The notes below the pieces were generated by a model that saw only the letters and a list, made by a program, of their open reading frames with translations, was not told where the DNA came from and ran no database searches. A stretch of 14,328 bases of DNA from Azonexaceae bacterium (GTDB lineage: Bacteria > Pseudomonadota > Gammaproteobacteria > Burkholderiales > Rhodocyclaceae): positions 1-14,328 of the forward strand of contig SSTB01000304.1 of the NCBI GenBank assembly GCA_009469665.1, given 5' to 3'. Shown piece by piece: positions 7,163 through 13,386 of this stretch (within the stretch, counting starts at the first letter, position 1; each line of letters starts with the position of its first letter). Made by a program: the position numbers and the translations under genes.

Positions 7163-7438
7163 TTAGAAGAGGTTGTTGACGACCCAGCGGTCGCGCTGGG
7201 CCAGGGTTTCCAGGCCCTTGAGGGCTTCGACCGTGGCGCCCTGTTGGTGGGCGTGATCGAGGAAGGAGGCCAGGGCCTGGTCGAGGGGATAGTCATACTG
7301 CCGCCACTCGGCATCGAACTTGGCCCGGGTGGTGCGAGTCACCGTCAGGCGGCCCGACTTCATCGGCACCAGACGGACGTTGCTGCCATCGTGGCGGATG
7401 ACGATGGCGGTGGTGCGGTGGGCATTCAGGACGATCAT
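7163..7438 (-). CDS. hypothetical 91-residue protein upstream of rdgC
   Basis: I do not recognise this 91-residue protein. Its reality is supported by a strong Shine-Dalgarno (GGAGG, eight bases before the ATG at 7438) and tight spacing to rdgC (11 bases). The N-terminal half is beta-rich in pattern (TTAIVIRHDGSNVRLVPMKSG, with TVTRTTRAKFDAEW after it). The second half looks helical (LDQALASFLDHAHQQ, then LKGLETLAQRD). There is no signal peptide, membrane segment or Cys/His cluster. Its position suggests co-expression with rdgC, but that does not establish a shared role. Element B occupies nearly all of its upstream region. Confidence 0.75.
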   Translation of the reverse strand: MIVLNAHRTTAIVIRHDGSNVRLVPMKSGRLTVTRTTRAKFDAEWRQYDYPLDQALASFLDHAHQQGATVEALKGLETLAQRDRWVVNNLF

Positions 7439-7458
7439 GCAAAAGCCTCCTACGACTC

Positions 7459-7573
7459 AGAAGCGATGAAAAAATGCAGCGTAGCGGCCCTGGCTAGGCG
7501 TGCCGACGAAGACAGTACGAAGGAGTACGGCGAGAAGGCACAACGACGCCAGGGGCATTTTGTCACCGCTTCT
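7459..7573. repeat. palindromic MITE/REP-like element B in the trmB-rdgC spacer
   Basis: The terminal inverted repeats are AGAAGCGATGAAAAAATGC (7459-7477) and its near-complement at 7555-7573, matching at 17 of 19 positions. Inside, CCCTGGC (7488-7494) pairs with GCCAGGG (7548-7554), and the centre is GTAC-GAAGGA-GTAC (7515-7528). The whole element can fold as one long imperfect hairpin, the same plan as element A. The right arm covers the last codons and stop of trmB (stop at 7563-7565). The left arm ends about 20 bases from the ATG of the 91-residue gene. It may terminate or stabilise trmB mRNA. The repeat nature is inferred from structure, as only one copy is in view. Confidence 0.65.
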
Positions 7574-8285
7574 TGAAAATCACGTCCCAGACGCCGTGGC
7601 CTAGCCGCAGGCCGCGGTTCTCGAACTTAGTCAGGGGCCGGTAATCCGGCCGCGGCGCAAAGCCTGTCCTGAGCTCAGTCGAAGGGCCATCCGCCGTATT
7701 GACCAGGGTCGGCTCGCCGGAAAGCACTTCCAGCATCTGGGCACCGTATTCCTCCCAGTCCGTGGCGCAATGGAAGTAGCCGGCTGGCTTCAGGCGCGAG
7801 GCCAGCAGCGCGACGAAAGGCGGCTGAATCAGGCGCCGCTTGTTGTGGCGCTTCTTGTGCCAGGGATCGGGAAAGAAGATGTGAATGCCGTCCAGGCTGC
7901 CTTCCGGCAGCATGTCGCGGACAACCTCGACGGCGTCGTGCTGGCAGATGCGCAGGTTGTCCAGCGCCTGGGTGGCGATGAGCTTGCACAGGGCGCCGAC
8001 GCCCGGTACATGGACCTCGACGCCGAGGTAATCCTGATCCGGGCAGGCCGCCGCGATCCTGGCGGTGGTCTCGCCCATGCCGAAGCCGATTTCGAGAATC
8101 TTCGGCGCCTGGCGGCCAAAGACGGTGGCCAGGTCGAGGGGCGCCGCAGCATAGGGGATGCCGATCCGGGGCATCATTTCCGCGTAGTAGCGCTCCTGGG
8201 CCTCCGACATGCGGCCGGCCCGGCGCACGAAACTCTTGATATGGCCGTGGCCTTCGCGGCCCTCGGTGTAGACGCCTTCGCTCAT
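7563..8285 (-). CDS. trmB: tRNA (guanine-N7-)-methyltransferase with apparent nine-residue insert
   Basis: The 240-residue protein is TrmB, which methylates G46 in the tRNA variable loop using SAM. The SAM-binding motif EIGFGMG (65-71), [14 protein letters not shown] (138-151), ATDWEEY (174-180) and [19 protein letters not shown] (216-234) are all present. Family members usually run from NTA.G directly to (F/Y)APRP. Here GPSTELRTG (200-208) appears between them and is encoded by a palindromic repeat at 7662-7688. The active-site motifs are intact, so the enzyme is probably functional. The ATG at 8285 overlaps the thiG stop (ATGA). The last codons and stop lie within the arm of element B. Confidence 0.95.
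   Translation of the reverse strand: MSEGVYTEGREGHGHIKSFVRRAGRMSEAQERYYAEMMPRIGIPYAAAPLDLATVFGRQAPKILEIGFGMGETTARIAAACPDQDYLGVEVHVPGVGALCKLIATQALDNLRICQHDAVEVVRDMLPEGSLDGIHIFFPDPWHKKRHNKRRLIQPPFVALLASRLKPAGYFHCATDWEEYGAQMLEVLSGEPTLVNTADGPSTELRTGFAPRPDYRPLTKFENRGLRLGHGVWDVIFKKR
7662..7688. repeat. palindromic repeat inserted in frame in trmB
   Basis: The 27 bases contain the perfect palindrome CTGAGCTCAG (7669-7678) and read GCCTGTCCTGAGCTC then AGTCGAAGGGCC. This resembles the dispersed proteobacterial CCCTTCGAC..GAGCTCAGGACAGGC repeat class that I recall from many genomes. Its length is a multiple of three and it adds residues 200-208 to TrmB without breaking the frame. Confidence 0.6.
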
Positions 8286-9064
8286 GAACCGATGAGCCCG
8301 CTGGTGGGCGAGGACGGATCGGCCGAGTAGAGCTTGCGCGGCATGCGGCCGGCGAGGAAGGCCTCGCGGCCGGCCTCGACGCCTTTCTTCATGGCGCTGG
8401 CCATAAGCACCGGGTTCTTGGCATGGGCGATGGCGGTGTTCATGAGCACCCCGTCGCAGCCCAGTTCCATGGCGATGGCAGCGTCCGATGCCGTGCCGAC
8501 GCCGGCGTCCACGATGATGGGCACCTTGGCGGCGTCGATGATGAGGCGCAGGTTCCAGGGGTTGAGAATACCCATGCCGGAACCGATGAGGGAGGCGAGC
8601 GGCATTACCGCCACGCAGCCGATGTCTTCCAGCATCTTGGCCTGGATGGGGTCGTCGGAGCAGTAGACCATGACGTGAAAGCCCTCCTTGACCAGGGTTT
8701 CGGCGGCCTTGAGGGTCTCCGGCATGTTGGGGAAAAGGCTCTTGGGGTCGCCCAGGACTTCCAGCTTGCAGAGGGGGTGGCCGTCCAGCAGCTCCCGGGC
8801 CAAGCGCAGGGTGCGCACGGCGTCGTCGGCGGTGTAGCAGCCGGCGGTATTGGGCAGGATAGTGAATCGCGAAGGCGGCAGGGCGTCCAGCAGATTGGGC
8901 TGGGACGGATCCTGGCCGATGTTGGTGCGGCGGATGGCGACGGTGACGATGGCGGCCCCGGAGGCATCGATGGCAGCCCGGGTCTCGGTGAAATCCTTGT
9001 ATTTGCCGGTGCCGACCAGGAGCCGGGAGGCATAGGGGGTGCCGGCGATGGTGAATTGGTCCAT
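8282..9064 (-). CDS. thiG: thiazole synthase
   Basis: The 260-residue protein is ThiG, a TIM-barrel enzyme that builds thiazole phosphate for thiamin from deoxyxylulose 5-phosphate, dehydroglycine or iminoglycine, and sulfur carried on ThiS. The start (about 5-24) contains [10 protein letters not shown]. The Schiff-base lysine is K100 in CKLEVLGD. Phosphate and barrel motifs [12 protein letters not shown] (155-166) and [12 protein letters not shown] (185-196) are clear, as is [10 protein letters not shown] (204-213). A 97-base spacer with a hairpin separates it from thiS, unlike the tight junctions around it. Its stop overlaps the trmB start. Confidence 0.97.
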   Translation of the reverse strand: MDQFTIAGTPYASRLLVGTGKYKDFTETRAAIDASGAAIVTVAIRRTNIGQDPSQPNLLDALPPSRFTILPNTAGCYTADDAVRTLRLARELLDGHPLCKLEVLGDPKSLFPNMPETLKAAETLVKEGFHVMVYCSDDPIQAKMLEDIGCVAVMPLASLIGSGMGILNPWNLRLIIDAAKVPIIVDAGVGTASDAAIAMELGCDGVLMNTAIAHAKNPVLMASAMKKGVEAGREAFLAGRMPRKLYSADPSSPTSGLIGS

Positions 9065-9095
9065 GGAATTGCGGGGAAGAAAAAGGGTGAAGGAG

Positions 9096-9146
9096 GAAAG
9101 GTGAAGGATCGAGGGGGCCGGTCAGGTCTGCCCCGTTTCACCTTTC
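9096..9146 (-). promoter_or_regulatory. nested hairpin in the thiS-thiG spacer
   Basis: GAAAGGTGAA (9096-9105) pairs with TTCACCTTTC (9137-9146) as a perfect 10-base stem. Inside it GGGGC (9114-9118) pairs with GCCCC (9130-9134). In thiS-to-thiG sense, the hairpin is followed by a pyrimidine-rich tract. It could attenuate transcription into thiG or protect mRNA ends. The arms contain heptamer-like units (GGTGAAG, TTTCACC), so it may also be a repeat remnant. It does not carry the conserved TPP riboswitch core. Confidence 0.5.
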
Positions 9147-9162
9147 ACACTGCGTTCGCGAA

Positions 9163-9366
9163 TCATCCGCCGCCGACGGCGACAACGATTTCCAGCGTGT
9201 CTCCATCGGCGAGAGCGGTCGAATCGTGCTGGCTCCGGGGGACGATTTCGCCATTTTTCTCGACGGCGATGCGTTTTCCGGCCAAGCCAAGGGTATCCAC
9301 GAGCGCCGCGACGGTCAGGGCCTCGGCAAACCGGCGCACCGCGCCATTGACGGTCAGTTCGATCAT
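9163..9366 (-). CDS. thiS: ThiS sulfur carrier protein
   Basis: The 67-residue ubiquitin-like protein begins [13 protein letters not shown]. It ends in VAVGGG, the Gly-Gly tail that is adenylated and thiocarboxylated to carry sulfur to ThiG. Length matches ThiS (66 in E. coli). The ATG at 9366 overlaps the SDR stop by four bases (ATGA). thiG lies downstream in the same direction. The partner genes thiF, thiH/thiO and thiC are not in the window. Confidence 0.95.
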   Translation of the reverse strand: MIELTVNGAVRRFAEALTVAALVDTLGLAGKRIAVEKNGEIVPRSQHDSTALADGDTLEIVVAVGGG

Positions 9367-10145
9367 CCGCCCGATTTTATCAGGCCCCGCGGCTTCCTCG
9401 GCGCGCTGGTGAAGAGGCGGTCGTAGAGCCAGTTGGGCATCAGGCGCAGGGCTTTGGCGACGAGGCCCATCTGCCAGGGGATGACGGTATAGCTGACGCC
9501 CCGGTCAATGGCGCGGACGAAGCGGCGGGCAGCTTCGTCGGCGGGGAGCAGGAAGGGCATGGGATAGGGATTGACGGCGGTCATCGGCGTGGCAATGTAG
9601 CCCGGCGTGATGGTCACCACGGGAATGCCGTGGGGGCGCATTTCCAGGCGCAGGCTTTCCAGATAGGCGATGGCGGCGGCCTTGGAGGCCGAATAGGCTT
9701 CCGCCCCCGGCAGCCCGCGAATGCCCGAAACGGAGGCGATACCCACCAGGCGACGCCGCCCACCGGCGACCCTCATGGCAGGAATGAAAGGCGCGAAGGT
9801 GGCCGCCATACCGAACACGTTGGTATCCATGACCCGGCGGAAGACGGCCAGGTCTTCGGCGCATTCGGTCAGGGTGCCCACCGACACGCCGGCGCAGGCA
9901 ACGACGACGTCCGGAACGCCGTGGCGGCCCATGAAATCTTCCGCCGCCGCAGCCAGCGCCGCCGCATCGGTGACGTCCAGGGTGTAGCAGGCGTGGCCGC
10001 CGCCGAGGCGCTGGTTCAAGGCTTGCAGGACTTCGGCACGGCGCCCGGTGAGGCCCAGGCGGGCGCCCTGCTCCGCGTAGCGGGCAGCCAGGGCCTCGCC
10101 GATGCCCGACGAGGCCCCGGTGAGGAAGACGGCGGAGGGTTTCAT
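9363..10145 (-). CDS. short-chain dehydrogenase/reductase (classical SDR)
   Basis: The 260-residue protein is a Rossmann-fold NAD(P)-dependent oxidoreductase. It has the cofactor loop TGASSGIG (9-16), DV (57-58), CAGVSVG (84-90), DTNVFG (107-112), and the catalytic tetrad N109, S138, Y151 and K155 in [14 protein letters not shown] (about 185-193) follows, as in the family. The hydrophobic C-terminal part ([25 protein letters not shown]) might associate with the membrane, as in SDRs that act on lipids. Substrate cannot be inferred. Its stop overlaps thiS, and dsbA ends 58 bases upstream. Confidence 0.92.
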   Translation of the reverse strand: MKPSAVFLTGASSGIGEALAARYAEQGARLGLTGRRAEVLQALNQRLGGGHACYTLDVTDAAALAAAAEDFMGRHGVPDVVVACAGVSVGTLTECAEDLAVFRRVMDTNVFGMAATFAPFIPAMRVAGGRRRLVGIASVSGIRGLPGAEAYSASKAAAIAYLESLRLEMRPHGIPVVTITPGYIATPMTAVNPYPMPFLLPADEAARRFVRAIDRGVSYTVIPWQMGLVAKALRLMPNWLYDRLFTSAPRKPRGLIKSGG

Positions 10146-10203
10146 CGCGGGACGGCGAATTGCGGACTAGACCTGGAGCGATCCGATGCGCCGTGCGTCC
10201 GGA

Positions 10204-10833
10204 TTACTTCTTCTGGCTGCGGATTTCGGCGATTAGACGGTCGACGGTGGCCAGATTTTCAGCGGGCTGCCGCTCGCCGACCAGATAGCGCCCCTGCACG
10301 CCCAAGGCCGGAACGCCCTGGATGCGGTAGCCCTGGGCCATCTGATCGCCCCGCTTCACCCGGCTTTGCACACCGAAGGAAGCAAAGGCGTCGGCAAATT
10401 TCTTGGGATCGACACCCTTTTTGGCTACCCACTCGTTGATGCCACGCTCGTCGAAGAGATTCTGACGCTCGGCATGGATGGCCTTGAATACGTCGGCGTC
10501 CAGGCGGGCGAGGTCGCCGGTCGTTTCCAGGGCGTAGAACAGGCGAGCGATATTGGTCCAGGCGGCGCGCCCGAATGTGACGGGCACCTTGCGCACCACC
10601 ACATCCGCGGGCTGCTTGGCGATCCAGGCGCTGAGGAGCGGGTGAAAGTCGCTGCAATGGGGGCAACCGTAACTGAAGAACTCGACCACCTCGATCTTGC
10701 CCGGATTGTCGGTGGGCTGGGGCGGATCGATCAGGACGTATTCCCGACCCTGGCCCTGGGCAAAGGTGGGCAGGCTGGCAGCTAGGGCACTTCCGAGCAG
10801 GGCACGGACGGCGTCGCGGCGGGACAGGTTCAT
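10204..10833 (-). CDS. dsbA: DsbA-type periplasmic thiol:disulfide oxidoreductase
   Basis: The protein has 209 residues if the ATG at 10833 is used. I prefer that start because AAGGAG (10844-10839) then lies five bases upstream; an ATG at 10836 and a GTG at 10839 are in frame but too close to it. The N-terminus SRRDAVRALLGSALAASLPTFAQG is a signal peptide with a twin-arginine pair. Mature features are the redox site CPHC (57-60) after FFSYG, and the cis-proline loop GVPAL (173-177). It introduces disulfides into exported proteins. The start overlaps or abuts the stop of the SPOR gene, which implies coupling. Confidence 0.93.
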   Translation of the reverse strand: MNLSRRDAVRALLGSALAASLPTFAQGQGREYVLIDPPQPTDNPGKIEVVEFFSYGCPHCSDFHPLLSAWIAKQPADVVVRKVPVTFGRAAWTNIARLFYALETTGDLARLDADVFKAIHAERQNLFDERGINEWVAKKGVDPKKFADAFASFGVQSRVKRGDQMAQGYRIQGVPALGVQGRYLVGERQPAENLATVDRLIAEIRSQKK

Positions 10834-10835
10834 CA

Positions 10836-11459
10836 TCACTCCTTGGTCTTGACGAGAGAGGCTTCGATACCCGACTTGGCCAGGTCGGAACGGATTTTGT
10901 TCACGTCCTCGGGACGGGCGAAGGGACCGAGGCGGACGCGAAAGTAGGTCTTGTCCTGGACCATGACCTGCTGCACCGTCGCCTCATGGCCCATTAACGC
11001 GAGATTGGCTTTCTGGTTGTCCGCGTCCTGGGCAGTGCTGAAGGAACCGGCCTGGAGGAAGAGGGAAGGCTTGTTCTCCTTGGCGGCATCCTTCGCCGCT
11101 TCCTTGGGCTCTTCCTTCTTGACCTCGGGGGGCTTGGCGGCGGCCTTGTCGGGAACGGCCTCGGCCTTGCCCGGCAGGATGTCGTAGAACTGGAAGCGCT
11201 TTTCCGGCGGGGGATCGCCCGGCTTGCCCGGCAGGGCGATGGGCTGGGCCGGCTTGCCGTCCGGGCCGACCTGGGCCTCGGGCCGGGGCGGCTGGGGCTT
11301 GACGTTCTGGAAGGGCATGGGTGACTTGTTGAGGTACCAGACCACCCCGGCGGCGATTCCCACGCCCAGGACCAGGCCGATGAACATGCCGACCAGGGTT
11401 CCGCCGCCGGACTTCCTGGCGACGGACTTGTTCCGCCGGGGCTTGGCGGCGCGGCTCAT
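10836..11459 (-). CDS. SPOR-domain membrane protein (FtsN-like)
   Basis: The 207-residue protein has a basic cytoplasmic N-terminus (1-20), a single membrane helix (about 21-43) and a Pro/Lys/Ala-rich linker (45-130). A C-terminal SPOR domain (about 131-205) follows, with SLFLQAGSFSTAQDADNQKA and YFRVRLGPF. SPOR domains bind denuded peptidoglycan at the division septum, so an FtsN-like cell-division role is the natural inference. It lies between argS and dsbA. A Shine-Dalgarno is not evident at the ATG at 11459. An 18-codon ORF upstream ends in an ATGA overlap with it and may couple translation. Confidence 0.9.
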   Translation of the reverse strand: MSRAAKPRRNKSVARKSGGGTLVGMFIGLVLGVGIAAGVVWYLNKSPMPFQNVKPQPPRPEAQVGPDGKPAQPIALPGKPGDPPPEKRFQFYDILPGKAEAVPDKAAAKPPEVKKEEPKEAAKDAAKENKPSLFLQAGSFSTAQDADNQKANLALMGHEATVQQVMVQDKTYFRVRLGPFARPEDVNKIRSDLAKSGIEASLVKTKE

Positions 11460-11512
11460 GCCGGAACCCCGGGTCGAATCCTGCGGGCGGGGTCGGGGAG
11501 AAATACGTTCAT
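11456..11512 (-). CDS. possible 18-residue leader peptide before the SPOR gene
   Basis: An ATG at 11512 follows AAGGA by six bases; that AAGGA overlaps the argS stop codon. The frame encodes MNVFLPDPARRIRPGVPA and stops at a TGA sharing four bases (ATGA) with the SPOR-gene start. The arrangement fits translational coupling for a gene that lacks its own Shine-Dalgarno. A 19-codon open frame in GC-rich DNA can arise by chance, so the call is weak. Confidence 0.3.
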   Translation of the reverse strand: MNVFLPDPARRIRPGVPA

Positions 11513-11521
11513 GGACAATCC

Positions 11522-13285
11522 TTACATCGATTCGGGGCAGGAGACTCCCAGCAGCGCCATGCCATTGCGGATCACCTGGCGCACGGCAGCAGCCAGGGCC
11601 ACCCGGGCATCGCGCAGCGCGGCATCCTCCACCAGCATGCGTTCGGCGTTGTACCAGCCATGAAACTCGGCGGCCAGGTCCTTCAAGTAGAAGGCGATCT
11701 GGTGCGGAGCGAGCTCCTTGGCGGCCGCACTGATGATATCGGCAAACTCACCCAGCTTGTTGGCGAGGGCCAGCTCCCGGGGATTTTCCAGGCGCGCGAG
11801 GTCGGCGCCGGCCAGATCGGAAAGATCGCCGCCCCACTGGGAGACGACGGAACAGATGCGGGCGTGGGCGTACTGGATGTAATAGACCGGGTTCTCGTTG
11901 GTCTGGCTCTTGGCCAGGTCCAGGTCGAAATCCAGGTGCTGGTCGGATTTGCGCAGGGCGTAGAAGAAACGGCAGGCATCGTTGCCCACCTCGCCGCGCA
12001 GCTCGCGCAGGGTGACGAATTCGCCCGAGCGGGTGGACATGGAGGCCTTTTGCCCGTTGCGGTAGAGCACGGCGAACTGGACGAGGGCCACCTGCAGCTT
12101 GGACGGTTCCAGTTCCAGGGCGGCGATGGCGCCCTTCACCCGCGGAATGTAACCGTGATGGTCGGCTCCCCAGATATTGATGACCTGGTCGAAGCCCCGC
12201 TCATACTTGTTCAGGTGGTAGGCGATGTCGGAGGCGAAATAGGTATAGAGGCCATTTTCGCGCTGCACGACGCGATCCTTCTCGTCGCCGAAGGCCGTGG
12301 ATTTAAACCACTTGGCACCGTCCTGCTCGTAGAGATGCCCCTTCTTCTCCAGCAAGTCGACGCAGCGGGCGACCAGGCCGGTGTCGTAGAGAGCCTTTTC
12401 GGAAAACCAGACGTCGAACTCGACGCCGAATTCCTCCAGGTCATTGCGGCAGTCGGCCAGTTGTTCGGAAAGCGCGTGGCCATGGACGTAGGGCCAGTCG
12501 GGACCGAGAAGCTCCTTGGCCCGAGCGATAAGGGCGTCGAGGTGGAGTTCGCGCTGGTGCTTGGCCTCGTCGTCCGCCCGGTCGGCGGCGGGCAGTCCTG
12601 GGGTTCCCGCCAGGACGGCCTCGGCGGGCCGCAGGAACTGGGTGCCGTGGGCCGACTGCATCTGGCGCGCCATGTCTCGCACGTAGTCGCCCTGGTAGGC
12701 GTTGGGCGGGAAGGGAACGGCAACCCCCAGCAGATCGAGGTAACGCAGCCAGGTGGAAAGGCCCAGGATATCCATCTGCCGGCCGGCGTCATTGACGTAG
12801 TACTCGCGGGTCACGTCCCAACCGGCGAAGGCCAGCAGTGCGGAAAGGGAAGCCCCGTAGGCGGCGCCGCGGCCGTGGCCGACGTGGAGCGGTCCGGTGG
12901 GGTTGGCGGAGACGAATTCCACCTGGATCTTGCGCCCCCCGCCTTGGGCCGAGCGGCCGTAGGCGGTGCCAGCAGCAAGGATGGCCTGCACCGCCGCCGT
13001 CTTGGCGCTGGTCGCCAAGCGAAAATTGATAAAGCCGGCGCCGGCGATTTCCGCCGCCTGAACCAGAGAAGCCGGCGGCAGCTCGCGTACCAGTTGCTGT
13101 GCGATTTCCCGCGGGTTCTTCTTGAGGGCCTTGGCCAGTTGCATGGCCAGATTGGTGGCGAAATCCCCGTGGGAGGGATCCCGGGGGCGTTCCAGATGAA
13201 TGGGGGTATCGGCAGCGGCCGGTGCCACGCTGGACAGGGCCTGCCGGAGCAGATCGGCCAGCTGGGTCTTGACGTCTTGAGCCAT
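11522..13285 (-). CDS. argS: arginyl-tRNA synthetase
   Basis: The 587-residue class I synthetase charges tRNA-Arg. The N-terminal Add-1 region (1-110) includes DPSHGDFATNLAMQLAK. It is followed by VEFVSANPTGPLHVGHGRG with the HIGH-box HVGH at 134-137, YYVNDAGRQ (162-170) and IWGADHHGYIPR (371-382). The KMSKS equivalent KASMSTRSG (413-421) comes next, and the DALR anticodon-binding domain (about 465-587) ends the protein. Length is normal. The gene is divergent from ubiB across 101 bases that hold a perfect -10 hexamer for it, and it heads the leftward cluster. Confidence 0.98.
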   Translation of the reverse strand: MAQDVKTQLADLLRQALSSVAPAAADTPIHLERPRDPSHGDFATNLAMQLAKALKKNPREIAQQLVRELPPASLVQAAEIAGAGFINFRLATSAKTAAVQAILAAGTAYGRSAQGGGRKIQVEFVSANPTGPLHVGHGRGAAYGASLSALLAFAGWDVTREYYVNDAGRQMDILGLSTWLRYLDLLGVAVPFPPNAYQGDYVRDMARQMQSAHGTQFLRPAEAVLAGTPGLPAADRADDEAKHQRELHLDALIARAKELLGPDWPYVHGHALSEQLADCRNDLEEFGVEFDVWFSEKALYDTGLVARCVDLLEKKGHLYEQDGAKWFKSTAFGDEKDRVVQRENGLYTYFASDIAYHLNKYERGFDQVINIWGADHHGYIPRVKGAIAALELEPSKLQVALVQFAVLYRNGQKASMSTRSGEFVTLRELRGEVGNDACRFFYALRKSDQHLDFDLDLAKSQTNENPVYYIQYAHARICSVVSQWGGDLSDLAGADLARLENPRELALANKLGEFADIISAAAKELAPHQIAFYLKDLAAEFHGWYNAERMLVEDAALRDARVALAAAVRQVIRNGMALLGVSCPESM

Positions 13286-13313
13286 TGATTATTGGCGAAA
13301 AAGCAAAGGGCTG

Positions 13314-13319
13314 ATTATA
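13314..13319 (-). promoter_or_regulatory. candidate -10 element for argS
   Basis: The minus strand reads TATAAT, a perfect sigma-70 -10 hexamer, ending 28 bases upstream of the argS ATG. Transcription would start near 13307. No good -35 hexamer lies 16-18 bases further upstream, where the DNA is a G-run. On the plus strand the same region gives only a weak candidate for ubiB (TTGGCG at 13292-13297, then TATACG 18 bases later). Confidence 0.4.
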
Positions 13320-13386
13320 CGATGCGCTTTTCCCCCCCGGCGATTCTGTGTACATTCGGGCGTCCCGATTCAACGCCCCGCCCTCC

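Noticed and set aside
9096..9146. TPP riboswitch in front of thiG
   Set aside because: A GACCTGACC string recalls part of the THI box, but the CTGAGA and GGATAATGCC parts and the three-way fold are missing, and it lies within an operon rather than at its head.
11660..13288. 542-codon open frame on the plus strand
   Set aside because: It is fully antisense to argS, whose motifs are unambiguous. Long antisense frames are common in GC-rich genes with strong third-position bias, and the translation matches no family.
13292..13321. Sigma-70 promoter for ubiB
   Set aside because: TTGGCG and TATACG are 18 bases apart, but both hexamers are poor and overlap the argS leader on the other strand; too weak to list.
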